This document shows, in pieces, positions 1-5,509 of a stretch of 7,048 nucleotides of DNA (position 1 is the first letter of the stretch; each line of letters begins with the position of its first letter). Source of the DNA: Susulua sp964536195 (GTDB lineage: Bacteria; Omnitrophota; Gorgyraeia; Duberdicusellales; 4484-171); assembly GCA_964536195.1 (NCBI GenBank), contig CAZHVO010000056.1, positions 1-7,048 on the forward strand, read 5' to 3'. The translations under genes and the position numbers were made by a program. Under the pieces are notes generated by a model. The model ran no database searches, was not told where the DNA came from, and worked only from the letters and a program-made list of their open reading frames with translations.

Positions 1-650
1 AAGAACAACTTGCCCAATTAAAGGATAAAGATATAAATACTCACGCTTTCTTAGGCTATCCGGTTTTGCAATCCGCGGATATTCTTCTATATAAAGCTAA
101 TTATGTTCCGGTTGGCCAAGATCAATTGCCACATTTGGAATTATGCCGGGAAATTGCCAGACGTTTTCATTTTACCTATAAGAGCAAGGTCTTTGTTGAG
201 CCCCAAGCCCTACTTACTTCAGTTCCCCGGTTTTTAGGCTTAGACGGAAGAAAGATGAGCAAGAGTTACAATAATTGTATTGAGTTATCCCAAAGTTCAG
301 ATAGCCTAAAGAGTAAAGTCCTTTCGATGTTTACTGATCCGGTTCGAAAGAGAAGGAATGATTTTGGCCATCCTGATGTTTGTAATGTCTTTGATTATTA
401 CTCTATCTTTGCACCTGAGAAAAAATCCCAAGTTTCTAAAGAGTGCAAGGGGGCTAAGAGGGGTTGCCGGGAGTGTAAGGAACAGCTGGTAAAAATTCTC
501 GAAGAGTTTATTGCTCCTAAACGAGAAGAAAAGAGAAAGATTTTCAAAAAGAAGAGTTACTTAAGGGACATTCTAGATCAAGGCAGAGAGAAGGCCAGAA
601 AGTCTGCCCAGAAGACTATTAGTGAAGTTAAAAAGGCGCTAAAGATTTAG
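1..650 (+). CDS. trpS: Tryptophanyl-tRNA synthetase, C-terminal part (5' end outside window)
   Basis: Cytoplasmic class Ic aminoacyl-tRNA synthetase that charges tRNA-Trp. The frame is open from the window edge (first full codon at 3) to TAG at 648-650, giving 215 visible residues of a protein usually about 330 long. The N-terminal HIGH-like motif is therefore upstream. Visible are YPVLQSADILLYKA and VPVGQDQLPHLEL (active-site region typical of TrpRS, VGQDQ at visible residues 37-41) and the ATP-binding loop KMSKS at 252-266. The C-terminal helical domain carries cysteines encoded at 381, 444, 465 and 474 in a C-x20-C-x6-C-x2-C arrangement. That is close to the C-x22-C-x6-C-x2-C pattern known from the [4Fe-4S] TrpRS of Thermotoga maritima; cluster binding here is inferred. 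A TTG at 66 could be mistaken for a start, but the conserved sequence continues upstream of it. A palindromic element follows immediately. Confidence 0.96.
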   Translation, partial: EQLAQLKDKDINTHAFLGYPVLQSADILLYKANYVPVGQDQLPHLELCREIARRFHFTYKSKVFVEPQALLTSVPRFLGLDGRKMSKSYNNCIELSQSSDSLKSKVLSMFTDPVRKRRNDFGHPDVCNVFDYYSIFAPEKKSQVSKECKGAKRGCRECKEQLVKILEEFIAPKREEKRKIFKKKSYLRDILDQGREKARKSAQKTISEVKKALKI

Positions 651-651
651 T

Positions 652-720
652 ATGTATACAATCTCCGCCAAAGGCGGAGGGGCGGTTTAGGATTCGCCTA
701 AACCGGCACATTGTATCCAT
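652..720. repeat. 69-bp palindromic element with two inner hairpins
   Basis: Seen directly: an outer stem pairs 652-662 with 710-720 (10 of 11 pairs, mismatch at 655/717). Inside it are two perfect hairpins: CTCCGCC 663-669 with GGCGGAG 673-679 (loop AAA), and CGGTTTAGG 683-691 with CCTAAACCG 697-705 (loop ATTCG). The whole can fold as a three-way junction in DNA or RNA. The inner part is much more GC-rich than the flanks, and the element begins two bases after the trpS stop. This architecture resembles REP/MITE-like dispersed palindromes of intergenic regions. It could also end trpS transcription, although no solid T-tract follows (only TTATTGTTATT from 719). Only one copy is in the window, so dispersal is inferred. 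Confidence 0.75.
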
Positions 721-722
721 TA

Positions 723-751
723 TTGTTATTGACGGACAACAAAGCTATAAA
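723..751 (+). promoter_or_regulatory. Candidate sigma70-type promoter for scpA
   Basis: TTGTTA at 723-728 (4 of 6 to TTGACA) and TATAAA at 746-751 (5 of 6 to TATAAT) are separated by 17 bp, the optimal spacing. They lie just beyond the palindrome and about 48 bp before the scpA start. In AT-rich DNA such matches arise by chance, so this is tentative. The position fits, because trpS appears to end in a structured element and scpA would need its own transcription start. A TTGACG at 729-734 is a better -35 word but stands only 11 bp from the TATAAA. Confidence 0.35.
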
Positions 752-798
752 ACAGAAAAAAAGTAATAAGAGTATAGAGGAACTATTGTAGGTAAGAA

Positions 799-1500
799 AT
801 GAAAATAAGGTTGGATATTTTTGAAGGCCCTCTAGATTTGCTTCTTTATCTTATAAAGAAGGAGCATCTCAATATCTATGATATTCCTATAGCCAAAGTC
901 GTAGAACAGTATCTGCAATTTTTAGAGTTGATGAAGTTTTTAGATATAAATCTTGCCTCCGAATACTTAGTTACTGCTGCTAACTTAATTAGTATCAAGT
1001 CCAAGATGATTCTTCCTCGCCAAGAGGAGCCTGGGGAAGAAGAAGAGGATCCTCGGGAAGAGCTAGTAAGAAGGCTTCTAGAATATGAGAAGTTTAAAGA
1101 TGCCGCAGAGTTCTTAAGAGAGAAGGAGCTAGAGCGGAACAGATATTTCAAGCGTCCGACATTCGAAACTCCTGCTGGTGAGGTTTATATCGAAGCATCG
1201 ATATTTGATCTGATCAGTGCTTTCAAGAAGGCCCTTAAAGATATTCCTAAAGACATTTTCTTTGAGGTTGTTAAGGATGAGTTTACAGTAGAGGACAAAA
1301 TTCACGATTTATTACACCTTCTCTTGAAAAGGGATAAAATTTCTTTGGAAGAGCTGTTTTCTGCAGCCAAGAACAAATTAGAAATTGTAGTTACATTTTT
1401 AGCCATATTAGAGCTAATAAAGCTAGAAGAGATTGCTGCTATACAGGAAAATCTTTTCGGTTCGATTTTAATCGCCCGCAAAGAAAATATATTTGCCTAA
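799..1500 (+). CDS. scpA: Segregation and condensation protein A (ScpA kleisin)
   Basis: Kleisin subunit of the bacterial SMC-ScpAB condensin, which bridges the SMC head domains and helps compact and segregate the chromosome. The 233 residues match the family length (about 230-260). The N-terminal SMC-neck-binding region shows the hallmark FEGPLDLLLYLIKK (residues 8-21). A second conserved block, around 53-73, ends in IKSKMILP. A short acidic linker (about 75-87) precedes EELVRRLLEYEKFK (87-100). The C-terminal winged helix (about 180-227) contains EIVVTFLAILELIKL. ATG 799 is the first possible start after the in-frame TAA at 793-795; ribosome-binding support is weak (AGGT at 790-793). The usual partner scpB does not follow; ruvB does. 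A terminator-like hairpin overlaps the stop codon, so scpA may be expressed alone. Confidence 0.95.
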   Translation: MKIRLDIFEGPLDLLLYLIKKEHLNIYDIPIAKVVEQYLQFLELMKFLDINLASEYLVTAANLISIKSKMILPRQEEPGEEEEDPREELVRRLLEYEKFKDAAEFLREKELERNRYFKRPTFETPAGEVYIEASIFDLISAFKKALKDIPKDIFFEVVKDEFTVEDKIHDLLHLLLKRDKISLEELFSAAKNKLEIVVTFLAILELIKLEEIAAIQENLFGSILIARKENIFA

Positions 1501-1534
1501 AGTGGGGATGGTGTTCTACTTTAGGCATGCTTTT
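1494..1534 (+). terminator. Candidate intrinsic terminator overlapping the scpA stop
   Basis: TGCCTAAAGT (1494-1503) pairs perfectly with ACTTTAGGCA (1518-1527) across a 14-nt loop and is followed by TGCTTTT (1528-1534). The stem contains the scpA stop codon TAA (1498-1500). Ten uninterrupted base pairs are unlikely to be accidental. However, the loop is large and the T-run is only four bases, so termination efficiency is uncertain. If it works, ruvB needs its own promoter. Confidence 0.5.
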
Positions 1535-1551
1535 AGATTAGAGACCCGTTA

Positions 1552-1573
1552 CTATAAACTGTCCCTATAAACT
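1552..1573 (+). repeat. 9-bp direct repeat CTATAAACT x2 upstream of ruvB
   Basis: CTATAAACT occurs at 1552-1560 and again at 1565-1573, a 13-bp period, ending three bases before the ruvB ATG. Each copy contains TATAAA, so either could be a -10 element, but no acceptable -35 lies 17 bp upstream of either copy. It may be chance, a tandem -10, or a short operator. Confidence 0.3.
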
Positions 1574-1576
1574 AAA

Positions 1577-2602
1577 ATGAGCGAGGAAAGATTCACTGAT
1601 TATTGGAAAGAGAATGAAGAAGAGCAGGTTATTAACCTTTCTCTTCGGCCAAAGAACCTAAAAGAGTTCTTAGGTCAGAAGAATGTTATTTCTTCTTTGG
1701 AAATCTCTTTGGAAGCTGCAGCCAAGAGATCCGAGCCCTTAGAGCATATGCTTCTTTCCGGGCCTCCGGGTTTGGGTAAGACCTCTTTAGCTTATTGTGT
1801 TGCTGCCCAGTCCAAGGCAAAACTTACTGCTACTAGCGGACCAGCTATAGAGAGAGCCGGGGACTTGGTAGGGATTTTAACTAATCTTGAGGTCGGAGAT
1901 ATCTTGTTTATCGACGAGATACATCGTCTTTCAAAGGTAGTTGAAGAGTTTCTTTATCCGGCAATGGAGAATTTCCAGATAGATTTTGTTATTGATAAAG
2001 GCCCTTACGCTAAGAGCGTTAAGTTTAATCTCAAACCTTTTACCCTTATTGGAGCAACTACTCGTAAAGGCTTATTAAGTGGGCCTCTGCGTGGCAGATT
2101 TGGGTTATTTTATGATTTTGATTTCTATAATCCTGATGAGCTCTCAGAGATTGTTCAACGCAGTGCCGAGCTTCTTGGTGTAGAGATTGACACCGAAAGT
2201 TCTATAGAGATTGCCCGACGTTCCCGGGGTTCTCCGCGCCTCTGCAACCGTTTATTGCGAAGAGTCCGTGATTATGCCCAGGTTATTGGTAAGGGTATAA
2301 TTGATATTAGTATTACTCAGGATTCTTTAATCAAGATAGGCGTAGACAACCAAGGGCTTGATGATATGGACCGCAAATACCTCTTGGCAATTATAAACTT
2401 ACATCAAGGAGGTCCGGCTGGGATTGAAGCCATAGCTGCAACCTTGCGAGAGGATAGATTAACCTTAGAGGACGTTGTTGAACCCTATTTGCTTAAGGAA
2501 GGATTTATTGTTCGTTCCCCCAGAGGTAGAGTAGCTACAAAAATTTCCTACCAACATTTAAAACTTCCCTACAAAGGGCAGGCTCAAGAAAAACTTTTTT
2601 AA
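1577..2602 (+). CDS. ruvB: Holliday junction branch migration DNA helicase RuvB
   Basis: AAA+ ATPase motor of the RuvABC resolvasome: hexameric rings flank RuvA at a Holliday junction and pump DNA to drive branch migration. The 341 residues match the family. Walker A is GPPGLGKT (62-69), Walker B is DILFIDEIHRL (108-118), and sensor 1 is GATTR (159-163). PLRGRFG (170-176) carries the arginine finger, and sensor 2 lies in RGSPRLCNRLLRR (217-229). The C-terminal winged-helix DNA-binding domain ends in the typical RSPRGR (313-318). All catalytic motifs are intact. ATG 1577 begins a normal acidic N-terminus leading to the conserved LRPKNLKEFLGQ; no Shine-Dalgarno sequence is visible. In many bacteria ruvA precedes and queA-tgt follow. 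Here ruvA is absent, queA is missing and tgt comes next. Confidence 0.97.
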   Translation: MSEERFTDYWKENEEEQVINLSLRPKNLKEFLGQKNVISSLEISLEAAAKRSEPLEHMLLSGPPGLGKTSLAYCVAAQSKAKLTATSGPAIERAGDLVGILTNLEVGDILFIDEIHRLSKVVEEFLYPAMENFQIDFVIDKGPYAKSVKFNLKPFTLIGATTRKGLLSGPLRGRFGLFYDFDFYNPDELSEIVQRSAELLGVEIDTESSIEIARRSRGSPRLCNRLLRRVRDYAQVIGKGIIDISITQDSLIKIGVDNQGLDDMDRKYLLAIINLHQGGPAGIEAIAATLREDRLTLEDVVEPYLLKEGFIVRSPRGRVATKISYQHLKLPYKGQAQEKLF

Positions 2603-2677
2603 AAATGGTCGGTGAAATCAGGCTTTTTATAGAGCGATTACTATTCTATTCAATTCATTTTATTATTAAAGTATAAA

Positions 2678-3826
2678 ATGTTTAAAGTAATAACTAAAGA
2701 TAAAGAAACTTGCGCTCGGACAGGAGTTTTTAAAACCAGGGCTTCCCAGGTGCATACCCCATCTTTTTTCCCGGTAGCCACTCAAGCTACAGTTAAGGGG
2801 CTTACCCAGAAGCAGCTTGGGGAAATAGATGTAGATGGCCTATTGGTTAATGCTTATCATTTATTCTTGCGGCCAGGCACTGAGATAATAAAAAAGTGCG
2901 GAGGCCTGCATTCTTTTATGGGTTTTGATAAGACAATTATTACTGATAGCGGTGGATACCAGATTTTTAGTTTAGAGAAATTACGTAAGGTTAACGATAA
3001 GGGCGTAGAGTTTCAATCCCATATTGATGGTGATACCTTTTTTCTGACTCCTGAGGAGGCAATTAGGATTCAATTGGATCTAGATTCAGACATCGTAGTT
3101 CCTTTAGATGAGTGTGTTAAGTATCCTATTTCCGAAAAAGATGCTCGTGTAGCAATGGAGCGCAGTCTTAATTGGGCTAGTAGGGGCAAGGATTATTTTG
3201 ATAACCATAATGGAAATAACCGTATGTTTTGGGGAATTATTCAAGGATCTACTTATAAAGAGTTGCGGGGGGAGTGCATTGAAAAGCTCTTGTCCCTGGG
3301 CCTAAAGGGCCTATGTATAGGCGGTTTAAGTGTTGGCGAACCCCTGGATTTAAGGTATAATATGCTCCTCTTTATCGACGAAAAGGTACCTGATGAGTAC
3401 CTTCGTTATTTTATGGGTTATGGCAAGCCTGGGGATATTCTCGAGGCAGTAAGTTTAGGGGTTGATCTTTTTGATTGTGTTGTTCCTACGCGATTTGGGC
3501 GTACTGGCACAGCTTTTACTAATCAGGGAGAAATTACTGTAAGAAACGCTGCTTATAGTCAGGATACTGAAAGTCTGGATAAAGAGTGTTCTTGTTATAC
3601 CTGTCGCAACTTCTCACGGGCTTATTTGCGGCACCTTATAAATGTAAAAGAGATGACAGGAATTCAATTGGTTACTTACCATAATGTATTTTGGTATAAG
3701 AATTTTATGGTAAGAATCAGAGAGGCAATAAACCAAGGAAAATTTTCCCAGCTCAAAAAGGAATTCCTAAATAGATTTAAAGAAACAAAAGATAATGATA
3801 GTCGATGTAGTCACTATTTTCCCTAA
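2678..3826 (+). CDS. tgt: Queuine/preQ1 tRNA-guanine transglycosylase (Tgt)
   Basis: Exchanges guanine-34 for the queuosine precursor preQ1 in the anticodon wobble position of tRNA-Asp, -Asn, -His and -Tyr. The 382-residue TIM-barrel protein carries the substrate-pocket motif TDSGGYQ (D90), DECVKYP (144-150) and GGLSVGEP (215-222). It also has GYGKPGDILEAVSLG (248-262) and FDCVVPTR (265-272), in which D266 aligns with the family nucleophile. The structural zinc site is complete: C304, C306, C309 and H335 (CxCx2C, 25 residues, H). ATG 2678 gives the expected N-terminus; no Shine-Dalgarno is seen. The gene overlaps trmD by 32 nt, so the last ten or so Tgt residues (DSRCSHYFP end) are encoded by DNA that also specifies the TrmD N-terminus. 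This tail looks non-conserved. queA, the next enzyme of the pathway, is not adjacent. Confidence 0.97.
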   Translation: MFKVITKDKETCARTGVFKTRASQVHTPSFFPVATQATVKGLTQKQLGEIDVDGLLVNAYHLFLRPGTEIIKKCGGLHSFMGFDKTIITDSGGYQIFSLEKLRKVNDKGVEFQSHIDGDTFFLTPEEAIRIQLDLDSDIVVPLDECVKYPISEKDARVAMERSLNWASRGKDYFDNHNGNNRMFWGIIQGSTYKELRGECIEKLLSLGLKGLCIGGLSVGEPLDLRYNMLLFIDEKVPDEYLRYFMGYGKPGDILEAVSLGVDLFDCVVPTRFGRTGTAFTNQGEITVRNAAYSQDTESLDKECSCYTCRNFSRAYLRHLINVKEMTGIQLVTYHNVFWYKNFMVRIREAINQGKFSQLKKEFLNRFKETKDNDSRCSHYFP

Positions 3827-4493
3827 AATGTTTTCTCCGGTTTTGGGTGAGTCAATGATCAAAAGAGCCCAAGACAAAGGGTTAGTTAAAATAAATATCC
3901 ACAACCTTCGTGATTTTGCACCTAGCCCACATCGAAAGGTAGATGCCCCTTCTTACGGAGGAGGAGGAGGAATGGTTTTTAAACCAGAGCCTTTGTTTGG
4001 GGCAGTTGAGGCAATTTTAGGTTATAAGGTTTATCCAAAGAAGAAAAAGGATACGAATAAAAGAATAATTCTTTTTTGTCCTCAAGGTAAGACTTTGGAC
4101 CAAAAAAGGGTAAAGAAGTTTTTAAATTTCGAGCGCCTAATTCTTCTTGCTCCGCGCTATGAGGGTGTTGATGAGCGGATAAGGAAGAATCTAGTAGAAG
4201 AAGAAATCTCTTTAGGGGATTATATTTTAAGCGGAGCCGAACTAGCATCAATGGTCTTTATTGATTGCTTATGCCGTTTAATCCCTGGCGTGGTCTCTGA
4301 TAAGGAGTCGATAAAAAAGGAAAGCTTTGAAGGCAAGGGCTTGGATTTTCCCCATTATACTAAGCCAGCTGATTTTCGTGGCTTAGAGGTTCCTGAGGTT
4401 TTAGTCTCAGGTAACCACCAAAAAATAGAGCAGTGGCGCCAAAGGAAAGCCTTAGAGGCTACTAAAAAAAGAAGGCCGGATTTATTGAAATAG
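3795..4493 (+). CDS. trmD: tRNA (guanine-N1-)-methyltransferase TrmD
   Basis: SPOUT-class enzyme that uses S-adenosylmethionine to make m1G37 next to the anticodon, preventing +1 frameshifting; normally essential and a trefoil-knot dimer. Conserved stretches: MIVDVVTIFPKMF (start), SYGGGGGMVFKPEP (53-66), CPQGKTLDQ (95-103), RYEGVDERI (121-129), SLGDYILSGAEL (139-150), RLIPGV (161-166), FPHYTKPADFRG (185-196), SGNHQKIEQWR (205-215) and the terminal RRPDLL. R161 aligns with E. coli catalytic R154, but the position of the general base D169 is Glu (E176). The knot glycine before the RYEG motif is Pro, and SGGELP has become SGAELA. At 232 residues it stops right after RRPDLL, shorter than E. coli (255). 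The start is fixed by the canonical N-terminus, inside tgt and without a Shine-Dalgarno, suggesting translational coupling to tgt. Confidence 0.96.
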   Translation: MIVDVVTIFPKMFSPVLGESMIKRAQDKGLVKINIHNLRDFAPSPHRKVDAPSYGGGGGMVFKPEPLFGAVEAILGYKVYPKKKKDTNKRIILFCPQGKTLDQKRVKKFLNFERLILLAPRYEGVDERIRKNLVEEEISLGDYILSGAELASMVFIDCLCRLIPGVVSDKESIKKESFEGKGLDFPHYTKPADFRGLEVPEVLVSGNHQKIEQWRQRKALEATKKRRPDLLK

Positions 4494-4520
4494 TCTTTTA
4501 GAATGGTAAGATTTTATAAA

Positions 4521-4527
4521 AGGAGGT
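4521..4527 (+). promoter_or_regulatory. Perfect Shine-Dalgarno of rplS
   Basis: AGGAGGT lies four bases before the rplS ATG (4532). It is the only full-consensus site placed before a gene start in the window, consistent with L19 needing much higher translation than its enzyme neighbours in the same transcript. Confidence 0.85.
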
Positions 4528-4531
4528 AGCA

Positions 4532-4879
4532 ATGGATAAATTAGTAATGGTTGAGAGAGAATTAAAGCAAGCCCTAAAGAAAGAGTATCCTAATTTTAGG
4601 CAAGGGGATACCATTAAGGTCTACTACAAGATCAGAGAGAAGGATAAGGTGAGGTTACATCCTGTAGAAGGGGTTGTGATAAAGATTCAAGGGGCAATGC
4701 ACCGTAAATCCTTTACAGTGAGAAGAATAGCTTACGGAGAGGCTTATGAGGTAACTTTTCCTTATTATTCGCCAAACATTGAGAAAATAGAGATAGTAAA
4801 ACAAAGGCGTCGGAATCCACGAAGAAGACGCTTGTATTACTTAAGAGGTAGAGTAGGCAAAAAAGCAACATTAGCTTAA
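4532..4879 (+). CDS. rplS: 50S ribosomal protein L19
   Basis: Structural protein of the large ribosomal subunit, located near the 30S-50S interface. The 115 residues match the family length. Recognisable are PNFRQGDTIKVYYKI (20-34), VEGVVIKIQG (45-54), KSFTVRRIAYGEAYEVTFP (59-77), YYSPNIEKIEIV (78-89) and the basic tail ending RRLYYLRGRVGKKA (99-112). The tail has an unusually arginine-dense RRRNPRRRR (92-100) where many L19s have a shorter K/R patch. A perfect Shine-Dalgarno precedes it. It sits 38 nt after trmD, the pairing found in many bacteria; the usual upstream members rpsP and rimM are replaced here by tgt. Confidence 0.97.
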   Translation: MDKLVMVERELKQALKKEYPNFRQGDTIKVYYKIREKDKVRLHPVEGVVIKIQGAMHRKSFTVRRIAYGEAYEVTFPYYSPNIEKIEIVKQRRRNPRRRRLYYLRGRVGKKATLA

Positions 4880-4894
4880 ATTGTTCGGTTGAAT

Positions 4895-5476
4895 ATGATA
4901 GTAGGGTTGGATGAGGCAGGCAGAGGACCATTAGCAGGGGTGGTAGTAGCTTGCGCCTTGCATTTGAAGAAGGAGCCTCCTTTTACTATTAAGGATTCTA
5001 AAAGCCTTTCAGCATCAATGCGTGAGGAGATATTTTCCTGGTTAACTTACAAATCAGTTTTTGGGGTAGGTATTGCTAGTAATCAGGAGATAGATAAAGT
5101 TAACATCTTAGAGGCAACTTTTCTAGCTTTTAACCGGGCAATAAAGAAGCTTTTAAGCAAATCTGCGAAGTTAAAGAAAGCAAAATTTATTGTTGACGGT
5201 AATCACTTTCGTAGTGACCTGGAGTTAAACTATATTTGTCAGCCTAAGGCTGATGTTTACGTTAAAGAGGTCTCTTGCGCCTCTATCGTAGCCAAGGTAG
5301 TAAGAGATTACCTGATGAACTCAGTAGATTTTTTATATCCACAGTGGAATTTTTCTCAACACAAGGGTTATCCTACAGCCGAGCATTTCTCTTTGATAGA
5401 AAAACTCACTTTAACACCTTTTCATCGTCGTAGCTTCTCTCCTTGCAAGAGTGGTTCGATTAAAAAGGGTTCTTGA
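4895..5476 (+). CDS. rnhB: Ribonuclease HII
   Basis: Manganese/magnesium-dependent endonuclease that cuts the RNA strand of RNA-DNA hybrids and starts removal of ribonucleotides misincorporated in DNA. With ATG 4895 the protein has 193 residues and begins MIVGLDEAGRGPLAG, the classical start of the family. The DEDD catalytic set is visible: D6 and E7 in DEAGRG, D101 in FIVDGNHF, and D138 in VKEVSCASIVAKVVRD. KDSKSLS (34-40) and the C-terminal YPTAEHFSLIE block also fit. A TTG at 4889 would add two residues; I prefer the ATG because it gives the normal N-terminus, and neither has a convincing ribosome-binding site. It starts 15 nt after rplS in the widespread trmD-rplS-rnhB order, so co-transcription is likely. 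Confidence 0.95.
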   Translation: MIVGLDEAGRGPLAGVVVACALHLKKEPPFTIKDSKSLSASMREEIFSWLTYKSVFGVGIASNQEIDKVNILEATFLAFNRAIKKLLSKSAKLKKAKFIVDGNHFRSDLELNYICQPKADVYVKEVSCASIVAKVVRDYLMNSVDFLYPQWNFSQHKGYPTAEHFSLIEKLTLTPFHRRSFSPCKSGSIKKGS

Positions 5477-5500
5477 ATTACTTAAAAATAAGGAAGTTTA

Positions 5501-5505
5501 GGGAG
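5501..5505 (+). promoter_or_regulatory. Shine-Dalgarno of the FchA-like gene
   Basis: GGGAG sits four bases before ATG 5510 and supports that start. It is also the only ribosome-binding site visible for the three-gene folate/oxidoreductase run, since folD and the following gene lack one. Confidence 0.6.
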
Positions 5506-5509
5506 TTTA

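Noticed and set aside
66..68. TTG as the start of trpS
   Set aside because: Conserved TrpRS sequence (FLGYPVLQSADILLYKA) runs through it from the window edge, so the gene begins upstream of the window.
652..720. tRNA-like or riboswitch interpretation of the three-stem element
   Set aside because: No anticodon arm, T-loop motif or CCA-end geometry, and no known riboswitch core. The paired segments are better explained as a DNA palindrome or terminator-like structure.
729..751. TTGACG plus TATAAA as a promoter
   Set aside because: Spacer is only 11 bp; the TTGTTA/TATAAA pair with 17 bp is the better reading.
876..1151. Minus-strand open frame of 91 codons within scpA
   Set aside because: Low-complexity serine-rich translation, antisense to conserved ScpA sequence; a shadow frame. 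The other minus-strand frames inside trmD, rplS/rnhB, the FchA-like gene and folD were rejected for the same reason.
2649..2677. Promoter before tgt (TTCAAT and TATAAA)
   Set aside because: The -35 matches 3 of 6, and the -10 would touch the ATG. A second reading (TTACTA/TATTAT at 2638-2666, 17-bp spacer) is equally weak in such AT-rich DNA.
4486..4520. Promoter between trmD and rplS (TTGAAA and TATAAA)
   Set aside because: Spacing is 23 bp and the TATAAA abuts the Shine-Dalgarno; read-through from trmD is more likely.
4889..4894. TTG start for rnhB
   Set aside because: ATG at 4895 gives the usual RNase HII N-terminus (MIVGLDEAGRG); the TTG adds only two residues and has no ribosome-binding site.
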